NCBI GenBank assembly: GCA_947165025.1
Contig: CAMUYQ010000002.1
Coordinates: 372,001 to 436,000, forward strand
Direction of reading: 5' to 3'
Source of the DNA: an uncultured Lachnospiraceae bacterium
Lineage (GTDB): Bacteria; Bacillota; Clostridia; Lachnospirales; Lachnospiraceae
Length of the DNA: 64,000 bases
Shown piece after piece: positions 25,142 to 33,596 of this stretch; positions within the stretch are counted from its first letter, which is position 1, and every line of letters starts with the position of its first letter. The notes under the pieces are model-generated. The model searched no databases, had not been told where the DNA came from, and was given only the letters and a program-made list of their open reading frames with translations. The translations under genes and the position numbers were made by a program.

Positions 25142-26911
25142 ATGGTTCAATCAAGAACACACAACTGTAATGAACTTCGTATCGAAAACGTGGGTGAAAA
25201 GGTAACCCTTGTCGGATGGTACGACAACATGAGAAAGGTCAGCAAGAATCTCGGATTCCTGATCCTCAGGGATTTCTACGGGGTGACACAGGCCGTTGTC
25301 GAGACAGAGGAAATGATGGATGCCCTTGCGGGAGTCAACAACGAATCGACACTTTCGATAACCGGTACGGTGCGTGAGCGCTCGAGCAAGAACGCAAATA
25401 TCGCAACGGGAGATATCGAGGTCGTGCCCGAAAAGATCGAGGTTCTCGGAAAGTGCATATACAACGAGCTTCCGTTTGAGATCAACAGGTCAAAGGAAGC
25501 AGATGAGGCTGCAAGGCTCAAATACAGATACCTGGATCTTCGTAATCCGGCCGTAAAGGAGCGCATCGTACTCAGGAGTAAGATAGTTGCGGAACTTCGA
25601 AAGAGCATGATCGATCATGATTTTCTCGAGATAACGACGCCGATCCTGACATGTTCTTCACCTGAAGGGGCCAGGGATTATCTCGTGCCGTCAAGAAATC
25701 ATCCCGGCAAGTTCTATGCGCTGCCCCAGGCACCTCAGCAGTTCAAGCAGATACTGATGACGAGCGGATTTGACAGGTATTTCCAGATCGCGCCGTGCTT
25801 CAGGGATGAGGACGCAAGGGCCGACAGGTCGCCGGGTGAGTTCTACCAGCTCGACATGGAAATGGCATTTGCCGATCAGGAAGACGTTTTCGCTGTAATG
25901 GAGGACGTTCTGCCTCCTGTATTTGCAAAGTACGGAACATATCATACGGCATCATCCGCACCGTTTAAGAGGATATCGTTCCTTGACGCCATGGAAACTT
26001 ACGGATCGGACAAGCCCGATCTGCGTATAGATCTGACACTTACAAACGTATCCGAACTCATGCAGGGTATCGGATTCGGACCCTTTGACGGACAGACCGT
26101 TGAAGCGATAGTTGTTGACAATTTCAGTGCGACAAGAAAGGTCATCGATAAGATAGTTGCCGATACCGAGGTCATCAGCGGTCAAAAATCATACTGGTTC
26201 AAACTTGACGAGAACGGCGAGATCGTCGGAGGTATCGCAAAGTTCCTTCAGGATAAGAAGCAGCAGGTCATCGATGAACTGAAGCTTAAGAGCGGTGATT
26301 TTGTCGGACTGTGTGCCGGAAAGCGCTCCGAAGCATTAAAGGGCGCCGGAGTACTCAGAAAGCTTCTCGGAGAAGTTGCTGAGGGGCACATGAAGAAGGA
26401 CTGCTACGAATTCTGCTGGATCGTTGATTTTCCGATGTATGAGATCGGTGAGGAGTCGGGAGAGCTTGAGTTCTGCCACAATCCGTTCTCTATGCCGCAG
26501 GGCGGTATGAAGGCTCTTGAGAATGACGATCCGCTTTCGATAATGGCATATCAGTACGATCTTGTATGTAACGGCGTTGAGCTTTCGTCGGGCGCTGTCA
26601 GAAACCACGATCCTGAGATCATGGTCAAAGCGTTCTCGCTCGTCGGACTCGGTGAAGATGATGTGAAGGCAAAGTTCCCCGCAATGTACAATGCGTTCTG
26701 TTACGGTGCACCGCCGCATGCGGGTATCGCTCCGGGTGTCGACAGAATGGTAATGCTGATCGCGGGTGAAGAGAGCATAAGGGAGATTATCCCGTTCCCG
26801 ATGAACAAGATGGCCATGGATGTGATGATGGGAGCTCCGTCGGCAGTAGACAAAAAGCAGCTTGATGATGTTCATATCGCGATCATCGAAGAAGACCTTA
26901 ATAATGATTAA
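25142..26911 (+). CDS. aspS: Aspartyl-tRNA synthetase
   Basis: 589 residues, the usual bacterial length. OB-fold anticodon-binding domain (1-110), class II motif 2 FRDEDARADRSPGEFYQLDMEM near residues 219-238 and motif 3 GIAPGVDRMVMLIAG near 528-542; the GAD insertion lies between motifs 2 and 3. It charges tRNA-Asp with aspartate. The GGAGAAAATC before ATG 25142 is a normal ribosome binding site. The bacterial-type architecture cannot by itself tell discriminating from non-discriminating forms. Confidence 0.96.
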   Translation: MVQSRTHNCNELRIENVGEKVTLVGWYDNMRKVSKNLGFLILRDFYGVTQAVVETEEMMDALAGVNNESTLSITGTVRERSSKNANIATGDIEVVPEKIEVLGKCIYNELPFEINRSKEADEAARLKYRYLDLRNPAVKERIVLRSKIVAELRKSMIDHDFLEITTPILTCSSPEGARDYLVPSRNHPGKFYALPQAPQQFKQILMTSGFDRYFQIAPCFRDEDARADRSPGEFYQLDMEMAFADQEDVFAVMEDVLPPVFAKYGTYHTASSAPFKRISFLDAMETYGSDKPDLRIDLTLTNVSELMQGIGFGPFDGQTVEAIVVDNFSATRKVIDKIVADTEVISGQKSYWFKLDENGEIVGGIAKFLQDKKQQVIDELKLKSGDFVGLCAGKRSEALKGAGVLRKLLGEVAEGHMKKDCYEFCWIVDFPMYEIGEESGELEFCHNPFSMPQGGMKALENDDPLSIMAYQYDLVCNGVELSSGAVRNHDPEIMVKAFSLVGLGEDDVKAKFPAMYNAFCYGAPPHAGIAPGVDRMVMLIAGEESIREIIPFPMNKMAMDVMMGAPSAVDKKQLDDVHIAIIEEDLNND

Positions 26912-26915
26912 CGTA

Positions 26916-26933
26916 TTTTAATGTTGTTTTAAT
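26916..26933 (+). promoter_or_regulatory. 11-bp-period direct repeat (TTTTAAT x2) upstream of the two-component operon
   Basis: TTTTAAT at 26916-26922 and again at 26927-26933. The same repeat, spacing and 'G-T' linker start occurs at 41513-41530 before the MacAB-like operon. This is the geometry of OmpR-type response-regulator boxes. A clear -35/-10 pair is not obvious; TATATT at 26966-26971 is a possible -10. Confidence 0.45.
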
Positions 26934-26976
26934 TTTCCCTAAAAGACGGTTTAAGAATCTTTCTGTATATTGTTCA

Positions 26977-26992
26977 TTGTTCGAAGGAACAA
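26977..26992. repeat. Perfect inverted repeat in the leader of the UBA-like gene
   Basis: TTGTTC-GAAG-GAACAA: six-base arms and a GNRA-like four-base loop, about 50 nt before the gene start. No T-run follows, so it is an RNA hairpin or protein site rather than a terminator. Confidence 0.5.
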
Positions 26993-27044
26993 AACACAAA
27001 CAAAGATCATAACAATATAGCAGAAAGAATGGAGAGAAAGAAAA

Positions 27045-27548
27045 ATGGATACTTTCGAAAAAGTAGAAAAGTTAAGGGAAAAAGCAAACGTAACATTTGA
27101 AGAGGCAAAAGCAGCACTTGAAGAGGCAAACGGTGATCTTCTCGATGCCATGATCCTTCTCGAGAGACAGGGCAAGGCTGAAGAAAGACGCGAGAGCTAC
27201 AGCACGAAAGAAGATGCCAGTCTTATGGTGGTAGATGAGCCCGAGAGGACCGAAAAGAAGCGCGGAAATGCTTTCACGGACAAGCTCAAGACTCTCTGGC
27301 ACAAATCATGTGAGAACTTTTTCGTGATCGAGCGAGAGAACGAGGTCATACTCAACATCCCCATCTGTGTGTTCCTGCTCATTCTCATGTTCGCCTGGTA
27401 TGTGACTCTTATTGCACTTATAGTTGCACTGTTCTTCGGATGCAAATACAGTTTCAGGGGAGCCGATGAGATGAAGACGGCAAACACTGTATGCGACAAG
27501 GCTTCCGAAGCGGCAGAAAAGGTTAAGGAAGAATATAACAAGCTTTAA
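27045..27548 (+). CDS. UBA-like (EF-Ts N-type) DUF4342 membrane protein
   Basis: 167 residues. The first 45 residues, with VEKLREKANVTFEEAKAALEEANGDLLDAMILLE, match the ubiquitin-associated-like fold found at the N-terminus of EF-Ts. A charged linker and two close hydrophobic segments (about 100-145) follow, the DUF4342 arrangement. The C-terminus is amphipathic. Function unknown; the protein probably docks its UBA-like domain at the inner membrane face. Twelve nucleotides upstream of an OmpR-type response regulator, so it may take part in that signalling system. Confidence 0.7.
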   Translation: MDTFEKVEKLREKANVTFEEAKAALEEANGDLLDAMILLERQGKAEERRESYSTKEDASLMVVDEPERTEKKRGNAFTDKLKTLWHKSCENFFVIERENEVILNIPICVFLLILMFAWYVTLIALIVALFFGCKYSFRGADEMKTANTVCDKASEAAEKVKEEYNKL

Positions 27549-27560
27549 TAGGAGGCAGAT

Positions 27561-28298
27561 ATGGCCCATATTCTTGTAGTGGAAGACGAGGAAAAACTGG
27601 CGCGTTTCGTTGAACTTGAACTCATGCACGAGGGGTATGAGGTTTCAAAGAGCGGAGACGGACGCAAGGCGCTTGAACTTGCCACGAACAATACATATGA
27701 TCTGATACTGCTCGACATAATGCTTCCGGGTCTTAACGGCCTGGAAGTTTTACGTAGACTGGGCAATTCCCATCCGACACCGGTTATACTTCTTACCGCC
27801 AGGGATGCGGTAATGGATAAAGTATCCGGACTTGATGCGGGAGCGGTTGACTATATAACAAAACCTTTTGCAATAGAAGAGCTTCTGGCAAGGGTCAGAG
27901 TAGCGTTGAAACTGCACCCTGTTGAAGGTTCGGCCTCCTCAGCAGGTGCGACAGATCCTTCAAAAGCTCAGAATTCGCCGGCGGAAGACGCTGCAAACGG
28001 TGTATACCGCTGGAAAGAGCTAGTACTTGATGAGAAGAAGCACAGGGTTACCTGGAAAGGACAGGAAGTTTCCCTTACGAACAGGGAGTTTGAGATGCTC
28101 AAGGTATTTCTGACCAATCAGGATATAGTCCTTACAAGGGATACGCTCCTGGAGAAGGTCTGCGGATATGATTACGTCGGTGAGACCAATGTGGTGGACG
28201 TTTATGTCAGATTCCTACGTACCAAGATAGATGAGGCCTTTGATATCAAAATGATAGAAACGGTCAGAGGTGTTGGATATGTCATCAAATCCGAATAA
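27561..28298 (+). CDS. OmpR-family response regulator
   Basis: 245 residues behind AGGAGG. Receiver domain (1-118) with the acidic pocket EDEE, phospho-acceptor Asp in LILLDIMLPG (residue 51-56 region), Thr in LLTARD and Lys in YITKPF. A Ser/Ala/Glu linker of about 35 residues, longer than usual, leads to a winged-helix DNA-binding domain (about 150-245) ending in TVRGVGYVIK. Closest in layout to ArlR-like regulators. The kinase gene overlaps by 20 nt. Two TTTTAAT direct repeats in the window are candidate targets. Confidence 0.93.
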   Translation: MAHILVVEDEEKLARFVELELMHEGYEVSKSGDGRKALELATNNTYDLILLDIMLPGLNGLEVLRRLGNSHPTPVILLTARDAVMDKVSGLDAGAVDYITKPFAIEELLARVRVALKLHPVEGSASSAGATDPSKAQNSPAEDAANGVYRWKELVLDEKKHRVTWKGQEVSLTNREFEMLKVFLTNQDIVLTRDTLLEKVCGYDYVGETNVVDVYVRFLRTKIDEAFDIKMIETVRGVGYVIKSE

Positions 28299-29586
28299 CA
28301 GCGTAAAGGGACGTGTAAGGTCGATAAGACACAGGCTCGCCGGACAGAGGGTCAGACTGAAGATCGGAATGCATTTCGGACAGAGCATTCTGATGACGAT
28401 CGTCATGATGGTCGTATGGCTTGCCGCAAGGGAATATGCGGCGGACATTACGGTTCCGTTTATGGAAAGAAGCCGTCAGATAACTGTAGCTTCAAGCTTT
28501 ATGGATGTACGCAGCTTCAGTGATCTTCATAACCTGATGAAGACTCTAAAATACACAGTTGTGTTACCGGGGGCAGAAAAAGCAGTTCTTGATGAACTGG
28601 TCTTTGCACCGTTCCTCGTGATATGCTCGTTCACGACGGGCCTGTTCATGCTTGAACTATTGGGAGACCTCCTCTCATATCACAGGGAGCAGCACAGGAT
28701 AAAGAAAATGCTCGCCCCGCTTGACGAGATAGCGGCCCGTGCCGAGGAAATAACGAATTTTGAACTGTCAGAGGAGAAATACCATCTGATAGAGGAGAAG
28801 ATCACAAGCCTTGAGCCCGGTGAAGAAGCGAAGCTCTCGTTCGGAGACGAGGATCTTCTCGGAATTGAAAGAGCGATGAACAACCTGCTCACGAGGATCA
28901 GGGAATCAAACCGGCAGCAGGCACGATTTGTCAACGATGCTTCCCACGAGCTCAGAACGCCCATTGCGGTCATCGAGGGCTATGCAAACATGCTCGCAAG
29001 ATGGGGACGTGAGGACGAAAAGGTTCTTGATGAGTCGATAACGGCCATTCAGAACGAATCCGAGCATATGAAGCATCTGGTTGAACAGCTTCTGTTCCTG
29101 GCCCGTGGTGATGCCGGAAGGACGGTTCTCAAGATGGAGCGCGTTGATCTTTGCGAGATGATGCAGTCGGTATATGAGGAGTCTCTCATGATCGATGAAA
29201 ATCATATCTATAAGTACTCGTGCCCGACGGATCCTGTCTTTGTTGAGGCTGACGAGGGAATGCTCAAGCAGGCGGTGAGGATACTTGCCGACAATGCTGC
29301 CAAGTATACGAAGGAAAAAGATGAGATAATGTTTGCTGTCGGTATCGCATCCGACACACAGGTGTATATTCAAGTCCAGGATACCGGCATCGGTATGAAG
29401 GAAGTCGATATTCAGCACATGTTTGAACGCTTCTACCGTTCGGATGAGGCAAGGAGCTTCGGAGGTACCGGACTGGGTCTGTCCATAGCAAAGTGGATAG
29501 TTGACAAGCATGCGGGGCATTTTGAGATCACTTCAAGAGAAGAACTCGGTACAAGGATCAGAATAATGCTGAACAGGGTGGCTTAA
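28279..29586 (+). CDS. Sensor histidine kinase
   Basis: About 435 residues. ATG 28279 is chosen because AGAGG lies eight bases upstream; earlier GTG/TTG codons are not supported. Two transmembrane helices (about 35-55 and 115-135) enclose a short extracellular loop. A HAMP-like segment precedes the HisKA motif FVNDASHELRTPIAV (phospho-His near residue 222), followed by HATPase_c boxes: N-box ILADNAAKYT, G1 DTGIGM, F-box MFERFYR and G2 GGTGLGLSIAKWI. Partner of the preceding regulator; ArlS-like in size. Stimulus unknown; the small sensor loop suggests intramembrane or envelope sensing. Confidence 0.93.
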   Translation: MSSNPNNSVKGRVRSIRHRLAGQRVRLKIGMHFGQSILMTIVMMVVWLAAREYAADITVPFMERSRQITVASSFMDVRSFSDLHNLMKTLKYTVVLPGAEKAVLDELVFAPFLVICSFTTGLFMLELLGDLLSYHREQHRIKKMLAPLDEIAARAEEITNFELSEEKYHLIEEKITSLEPGEEAKLSFGDEDLLGIERAMNNLLTRIRESNRQQARFVNDASHELRTPIAVIEGYANMLARWGREDEKVLDESITAIQNESEHMKHLVEQLLFLARGDAGRTVLKMERVDLCEMMQSVYEESLMIDENHIYKYSCPTDPVFVEADEGMLKQAVRILADNAAKYTKEKDEIMFAVGIASDTQVYIQVQDTGIGMKEVDIQHMFERFYRSDEARSFGGTGLGLSIAKWIVDKHAGHFEITSREELGTRIRIMLNRVA

Positions 29587-29599
29587 ACAGCCGGATTAC

Positions 29600-29628
29600 T
29601 TGATTTTTGCGGCAGCAGGTGTTACAAT
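29600..29628 (+). promoter_or_regulatory. SigA-type promoter of the flagellin-like gene
   Basis: TTGATT (29600-29605), 17-bp spacer, TACAAT (29623-29628), 48 nt before the start codon. No sigma-28-type sequence (TAAA...CCGATAT) is seen, which is unusual for a flagellin. Confidence 0.6.
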
Positions 29629-29676
29629 TATAGTCCCAAGTGACATTGTTTTGCCTGATATCAGGAGGAAGAAGAT

Positions 29677-30438
29677 ATGGAAGTCAGTGGTGTTTCTTCT
29701 CAGGTAAATATGTATTCACAGATCGCAAGCGGGAAGAGGATCAATTCCGCTGCGGATGATGCGGCAGGACTTACCATTGCCGAGAAAATGAACAGCCAGG
29801 AGACAGGGCTTAAGGTCGGAAGCGAAAACGCAAAGGACGGAGTCAGCCTGTTAAATGTCGCTGACGGTGCACTTTCACAGATGGGTGACAGCCTTCAGAG
29901 GATATATGAGCTCGGACTCAAGGCTATGAACGGCCTTAACACGGGTGAAGAGCTCGGTGCGATCCAGAAAGAGGTCGACCAGCTCCTTACGGATATTGAC
30001 AGCATCGGTAAGAACACCGAGTTCAATACGATGAAGATACTGGACGGCAGCATGGCTGACATCAATCTTGCAACCAAGCCGGACGGAACGGGACAGAAGA
30101 TACAGATGGTCAGCTCCACGCTGGCAGATCTCGGCATTGAAGGCTTTGACGTTACGAAGGACTTTGATATCAGCAAGATCAGCGATGCGATCTCCAAGGT
30201 TTCTGAATCGAGAAGCAATATGGGAGCCCAGACGAATGCTCTTGAGTCGACGATCAGATACAATGATTATGCGGCAGAGAATACGCTCTCTTCCAGAAGC
30301 CGCCTTGAGGATCTTGATATGGCAAAGGCCATCAGCGAGAAGAAGAAGCAGGAGACGCTCAACAGGTATCAGATCATGATGCAGAAGATGCGTGAGCAGA
30401 ACGAGCAGAACAATGCTCTTTCGATCATGAGATTTTGA
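29677..30438 (+). CDS. Short flagellin-like protein
   Basis: 253 residues behind AGGAGG. The N-terminal conserved block ASGKRINSAADDAAGLTIAEKM begins at residue 17, whereas standard flagellins have about 35 residues (D0) before it. The C-terminal block NMGAQTNALESTI...AAENTLSSRSRLEDLDMAKAISEKK is present, but the end QNNALSIMRF differs from the usual hydrophobic heptad ending. The variable centre is only about 60 residues. It may be a minor filament or filament-tip variant, or a secreted flagellin homologue. No other flagellar genes are in the window. Confidence 0.8.
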   Translation: MEVSGVSSQVNMYSQIASGKRINSAADDAAGLTIAEKMNSQETGLKVGSENAKDGVSLLNVADGALSQMGDSLQRIYELGLKAMNGLNTGEELGAIQKEVDQLLTDIDSIGKNTEFNTMKILDGSMADINLATKPDGTGQKIQMVSSTLADLGIEGFDVTKDFDISKISDAISKVSESRSNMGAQTNALESTIRYNDYAAENTLSSRSRLEDLDMAKAISEKKKQETLNRYQIMMQKMREQNEQNNALSIMRF

Positions 30439-30484
30439 AGATCAGCCTAACTTGACAGTTGGCGCATGTGTGTGATATAAAGAT

Positions 30485-30513
30485 TAGGCGGCATCAGCCG
30501 CCTAGTTGCTTTT
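30485..30513 (+). terminator. Terminator after the flagellin-like gene
   Basis: Perfect eight-pair stem TAGGCGGC / GCCGCCTA with loop ATCA, followed by GTTGCTTTT. Twelve bases later the tRNA begins. Confidence 0.75.
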
Positions 30514-30524
30514 ACAGGTAACTC

Positions 30525-30595
30525 AGGGGATTGGTCAAATGGTATGATAGGGGTCTCCAAAACCTTTGGTGGGAGTTCGATTCTCTCATCCCCTG
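30525..30595 (+). tRNA. tRNA-Trp (anticodon CCA)
   Basis: Acceptor stem AGGGGAT (30525-30531) pairs fully with ATCCCCT (30588-30594), discriminator G at 30595. D-arm GTCA/TGAT, anticodon stem GGGGT/ACCTT with loop CTCCAAA (anticodon CCA at 30557-30559), and T-arm GGGAG-TTCGATT-CTCTC all fold. The 3' CCA is not encoded. It is a solitary tRNA immediately before an A/T-rich accessory block. Confidence 0.97.
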
Positions 30596-30606
30596 TTAAA
30601 AACAAG

Positions 30607-30633
30607 AAAGAGCATTGAATAATGCTCTTTTTT
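30607..30633 (+). terminator. Terminator after tRNA-Trp
   Basis: Ten-pair perfect stem AAAGAGCATT / AATGCTCTTT with loop GAAT and a six-T run. The A-run on the left arm means it could also serve the convergent gene on the minus strand. Confidence 0.85.
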
Positions 30634-30654
30634 ACATTTTGGGGATTACTTCCC

Positions 30655-32259
30655 TTACTGGTTTTCAAGCACATCTTTGGCCCATTTAAAGTTTTCGTAA
30701 CAATTATTACACATTCCGGTACGCGCAATGTTCATAAAGTTACCGTCTGTGTCTCCGGGTTTATAGGTCCGACCGCATGATTTACATTTAGCCTCGGATG
30801 TATTTTTTTTTGTTGAATATGAACTTGGAGCTATAGCCTCTGTCCTTCTCACGCCATTGGCCATCGCATTGAAAAGAATTCCAGTAGCTACAGCAATGAC
30901 AATAAAAATTATACCATGGACTCTAAAGGCTGGGTCGCCCTTTTCTTTTGCAAATAGAACCCAATGGACTCCAATTCCTCCGATCGCATACGAGACTATT
31001 AGAGACATTGAATGAAAATCTTTCATTAAGTATATGAAAGATCCGATCATAAGTATTATTGTTGCTACGAATATTGCAATCTTTATATTTTTAGGATCTT
31101 TTACCTTACTAGGCATATTTTCAATTTCCGTTGAAGGCTCCGCATGCGTAGCATCTGTATTACATACGAATTTAACCATCCTCATAGGGTTTTTATGATA
31201 TATATCAAATCTAATGATTGTTTGACTAAACACTTCGCAGGCCTGAACAAACAAATCGTATGATTCCTTCAATTTTCGTTCTTGAGGGATATGAGTCCAG
31301 AAATCAACGAGATGGTTTTCTTGATTTTTAAGATCATTTATAATCCTATCTTTATATAATGATTTAAACATGGTAGAACTACAGCTATGATATAAAGTCT
31401 CGGCATACGTTTTTATCAAGAGGCTGATTGGCTCATAATTCAATAAAACATCAGTTTCATCACCTATAACAGTTTTGTTGTCACGGAGTTTATCTAAATA
31501 ATAATTTAGTGTTGTATTGTAATAAGACTCGGTTAGTAATTCGATTTGTTGTAACATTTCATCATAGGCAGCTTTTGCTGCTTTTTTATCATTGAAATAG
31601 TATATAATTTCAAATACTTCATCTATATATCCAGGAAACAATTTAGCCTCTTCACAAGCGCGTTTTCCTTTTTTTCGAATTATTGAGAAATAACCTGCAT
31701 AGAATACCGCTTCCCAATCGGAAGGCTTTTGCTCACTTATCAGACTGTAATACTTGTGCGCGGACTCGAAATCGCTCTCATTTTTAGCCTTTCTCGCTTG
31801 CTTATATAAATCTGCAAGTTCTGCAGAACCAATACTTTTTATACCCCTATGTATTTTATATTCGTCCTCGGTTATTCCTCGATGAAGAGAATCATGTGCT
31901 TTGGAGCCGCACTTATCACACGATATTTGTCTTAAGGGGTAAATGTTTTTACAGTTTTTACATTTTTTTACTGAAATGAAGCTGTTATGTGAAGATGTAT
32001 CTTGCAAAGGTTCTGGAATGTCCATGATACTGTTGCTTTCAGTGCTTTTCCTTCTGGGGTCAGTGTCATATTCCGCATTAAATTTTGATGAAAAAATGCT
32101 GTTAATATGAGATTGTTTATCATTTTCATTAAGCCTGTTCCACTCTTCTGAAGTCACTCCTAATGACATCATAATTCCAGAGCAACGAGGACATTCGTTC
32201 TCTGTATTCTCATTAACAAGATCTAAGTATTTACAGTTTTTGCAACATCCGATGAACAT
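30655..32259 (-). CDS. Zinc-ribbon, TPR-like membrane protein of unknown function
   Basis: 534 residues with a GGGGG-type ribosome binding site before the ATG. Three cysteine sets suggest zinc ribbons: C6-x2-C9...C23-x2-C26, KKCKNCK...CDKCGS near residues 99-117, and at the C-terminus CKSCGRTY...GMCNNCYENF. The middle (about 140-300) is helical and TPR-like ('SDFESAHKYYSLISEQKPSDWEAV...'). Three hydrophobic helices (about 405-475) follow. The gene is clearly A/T-richer than the flanking genes and sits alone, facing tRNA-Trp. I do not recognise a family; a sensor or membrane-anchored accessory protein is possible. Confidence 0.7.
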   Translation of the reverse strand: MFIGCCKNCKYLDLVNENTENECPRCSGIMMSLGVTSEEWNRLNENDKQSHINSIFSSKFNAEYDTDPRRKSTESNSIMDIPEPLQDTSSHNSFISVKKCKNCKNIYPLRQISCDKCGSKAHDSLHRGITEDEYKIHRGIKSIGSAELADLYKQARKAKNESDFESAHKYYSLISEQKPSDWEAVFYAGYFSIIRKKGKRACEEAKLFPGYIDEVFEIIYYFNDKKAAKAAYDEMLQQIELLTESYYNTTLNYYLDKLRDNKTVIGDETDVLLNYEPISLLIKTYAETLYHSCSSTMFKSLYKDRIINDLKNQENHLVDFWTHIPQERKLKESYDLFVQACEVFSQTIIRFDIYHKNPMRMVKFVCNTDATHAEPSTEIENMPSKVKDPKNIKIAIFVATIILMIGSFIYLMKDFHSMSLIVSYAIGGIGVHWVLFAKEKGDPAFRVHGIIFIVIAVATGILFNAMANGVRRTEAIAPSSYSTKKNTSEAKCKSCGRTYKPGDTDGNFMNIARTGMCNNCYENFKWAKDVLENQ

Positions 32260-32565
32260 ACTAGCCCCCTAAAGGAAGAATCCACTAAATATATTATAAT
32301 ATGAAATCGTTTTTTGTGAACAGCAACTGATTATTTTACATAATTCTATTCTTACTATTTTTCTCGTTCGGACTAAATAATGGAATTAAAACAAGTGATT
32401 TGTAGGAGGGTTTGTTGTTGAAAAATAGAGATTATAGAATTAGAATATTCAAAATAGCTAATATAGGAAGTAGATGAGGGTGAAACCGTGTTTATGAGAT
32501 ACTAGATATCCACAATTGTTTTGAACAAGAAAATATTTTCAATAAACTAAGGGAAGAGAGGAAAT
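32260..32565. other. A/T-rich divergent intergenic region (306 bp)
   Basis: Besides the minus-strand promoter it holds a possible plus-strand promoter TTGAAA (32418-32423), 17 bp, TAGAAT (32441-32446). It also has AGGAGGG (32404-32410) seven bases before a TTG that opens a 19-codon basic frame ending at 32477 (KNRDYRIRIFKIANIGSR). That frame has no known match and may be a decayed gene start. Nothing else recognisable is seen. Confidence 0.3.
32293..32320 (-). promoter_or_regulatory. Promoter of the zinc-ribbon gene
   Basis: On the minus strand: TTCACA (32320-32315), 16-bp spacer, TATAAT (32298-32293), 34 nt before the start codon. Confidence 0.5.
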
Positions 32566-33480
32566 ATGAGATCATCAATATTGATAGGTAACGGGATTAA
32601 TAGGTCTTTTGACAAAGGTAGTCAGTCGCTCGAAAAATTACTGCATAATGTTTCAAAGTTGGATCTAGAGACCGATAGTGATATTCCCTTTACTTTAAAG
32701 GTAGTACTTGGAACAGAAAATCGTGTTGATGAGGCAATGAAAAATTCATCAGAAAGCCTATGGGGATGTCTGAACAGTGATAAACAGATAGAGTATTATA
32801 ATAAACTGGTTGATTTGCCGGTGGAGGACATTCTAACGGCAAATTATGGGTTTGAACTGGAAGAAGCTGCATATGGTGTAACCGGGAGAATGATATCCGC
32901 TTCAAAGATCGATGAATTATCTGATTATATGAGGAATGCGGGCATTAGCCGAAGAGAAGGCAGTATGTTCCTTCATACCTTTCAGAGAATAAAGACAGAA
33001 GATCATGATAAAAGGGTCTGGCATATTCATGGTCATGCTATGAATCCGAGTAGCATGGTTATAGGCCACTTTTATTATGGAAATCTGCTGTGCAAGATAA
33101 AATCATATCTGCAAAAGAACGGGGCCAGATATGAGTGGAGTTCTATACAAGAGAAAGATCCTTCGGTGCGTTCGTGGGTTGATGCGTTCATTTTGAACGA
33201 TATTTATGTACTGGGGTTTGGATATGACTTTGCAGAGATGGATCTTTGGTGGCTTTTGGAGAGAAAAAATAGAGAGAAAGCGCCTCATGGCAGTGTATTT
33301 TTTTATGAACCCGATATTCCGGGAGAGAAGCTTAAACATAACCTGCTTGAATGCTACGGGGCCGAGGTTAGGACGTTGGATTATAGCATCAGCGAAAAAG
33401 AGACTGATAAAAACTCTCTTTACGAGCGTTTCTATTATGATGCATTGGATCATATCAGAAAGAGTATAGGGCAGGAATAG
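32566..33480 (+). CDS. SIR2-like domain protein, candidate defence NADase
   Basis: 304 residues behind AGAGGAAAT. The N-terminus SSILIGNGINRSFD is a SIR2-like nucleotide loop with the conserved Asn. Further family marks are LPVEDILTANYGFELEEA near residue 85, the catalytic-type His in VWHIHGHA near 152, VIGHFYYGN near 168 and DIYVLGFGYDFAEMDLWWLLERKNRE near 212-237. Related SIR2-like proteins act as NAD-degrading effectors in several anti-phage systems. Here no partner gene is fused or overlapping; the location beside tRNA-Trp and a toxin-antitoxin pair suits an accessory defence role, which is inference. Confidence 0.65.
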   Translation: MRSSILIGNGINRSFDKGSQSLEKLLHNVSKLDLETDSDIPFTLKVVLGTENRVDEAMKNSSESLWGCLNSDKQIEYYNKLVDLPVEDILTANYGFELEEAAYGVTGRMISASKIDELSDYMRNAGISRREGSMFLHTFQRIKTEDHDKRVWHIHGHAMNPSSMVIGHFYYGNLLCKIKSYLQKNGARYEWSSIQEKDPSVRSWVDAFILNDIYVLGFGYDFAEMDLWWLLERKNREKAPHGSVFFYEPDIPGEKLKHNLLECYGAEVRTLDYSISEKETDKNSLYERFYYDALDHIRKSIGQE

Positions 33481-33558
33481 AATTATTCTATATAATTCGG
33501 ATAGCGATCATCATAGTTTTAAAAGGTACTTGCGTAACTGGAAGCATATTACGGCTTG

Positions 33559-33567
33559 TGATACAAT
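33559..33567 (+). promoter_or_regulatory. Extended -10 promoter of the toxin-antitoxin pair
   Basis: TG-A-TACAAT, 29 nt before the antitoxin start; the 17-bp upstream hexamer TGGAAG is weak. GGAGG follows at 33581-33585. Confidence 0.45.
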
Positions 33568-33596
33568 GGGAATAGGAAACGGAGGTAATCGATACG

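Noticed and set aside
29677..30438. Flagellin-like gene as a pseudogene
   Set aside because: The frame is intact, has both conserved ends, a strong ribosome binding site, a promoter and a terminator.
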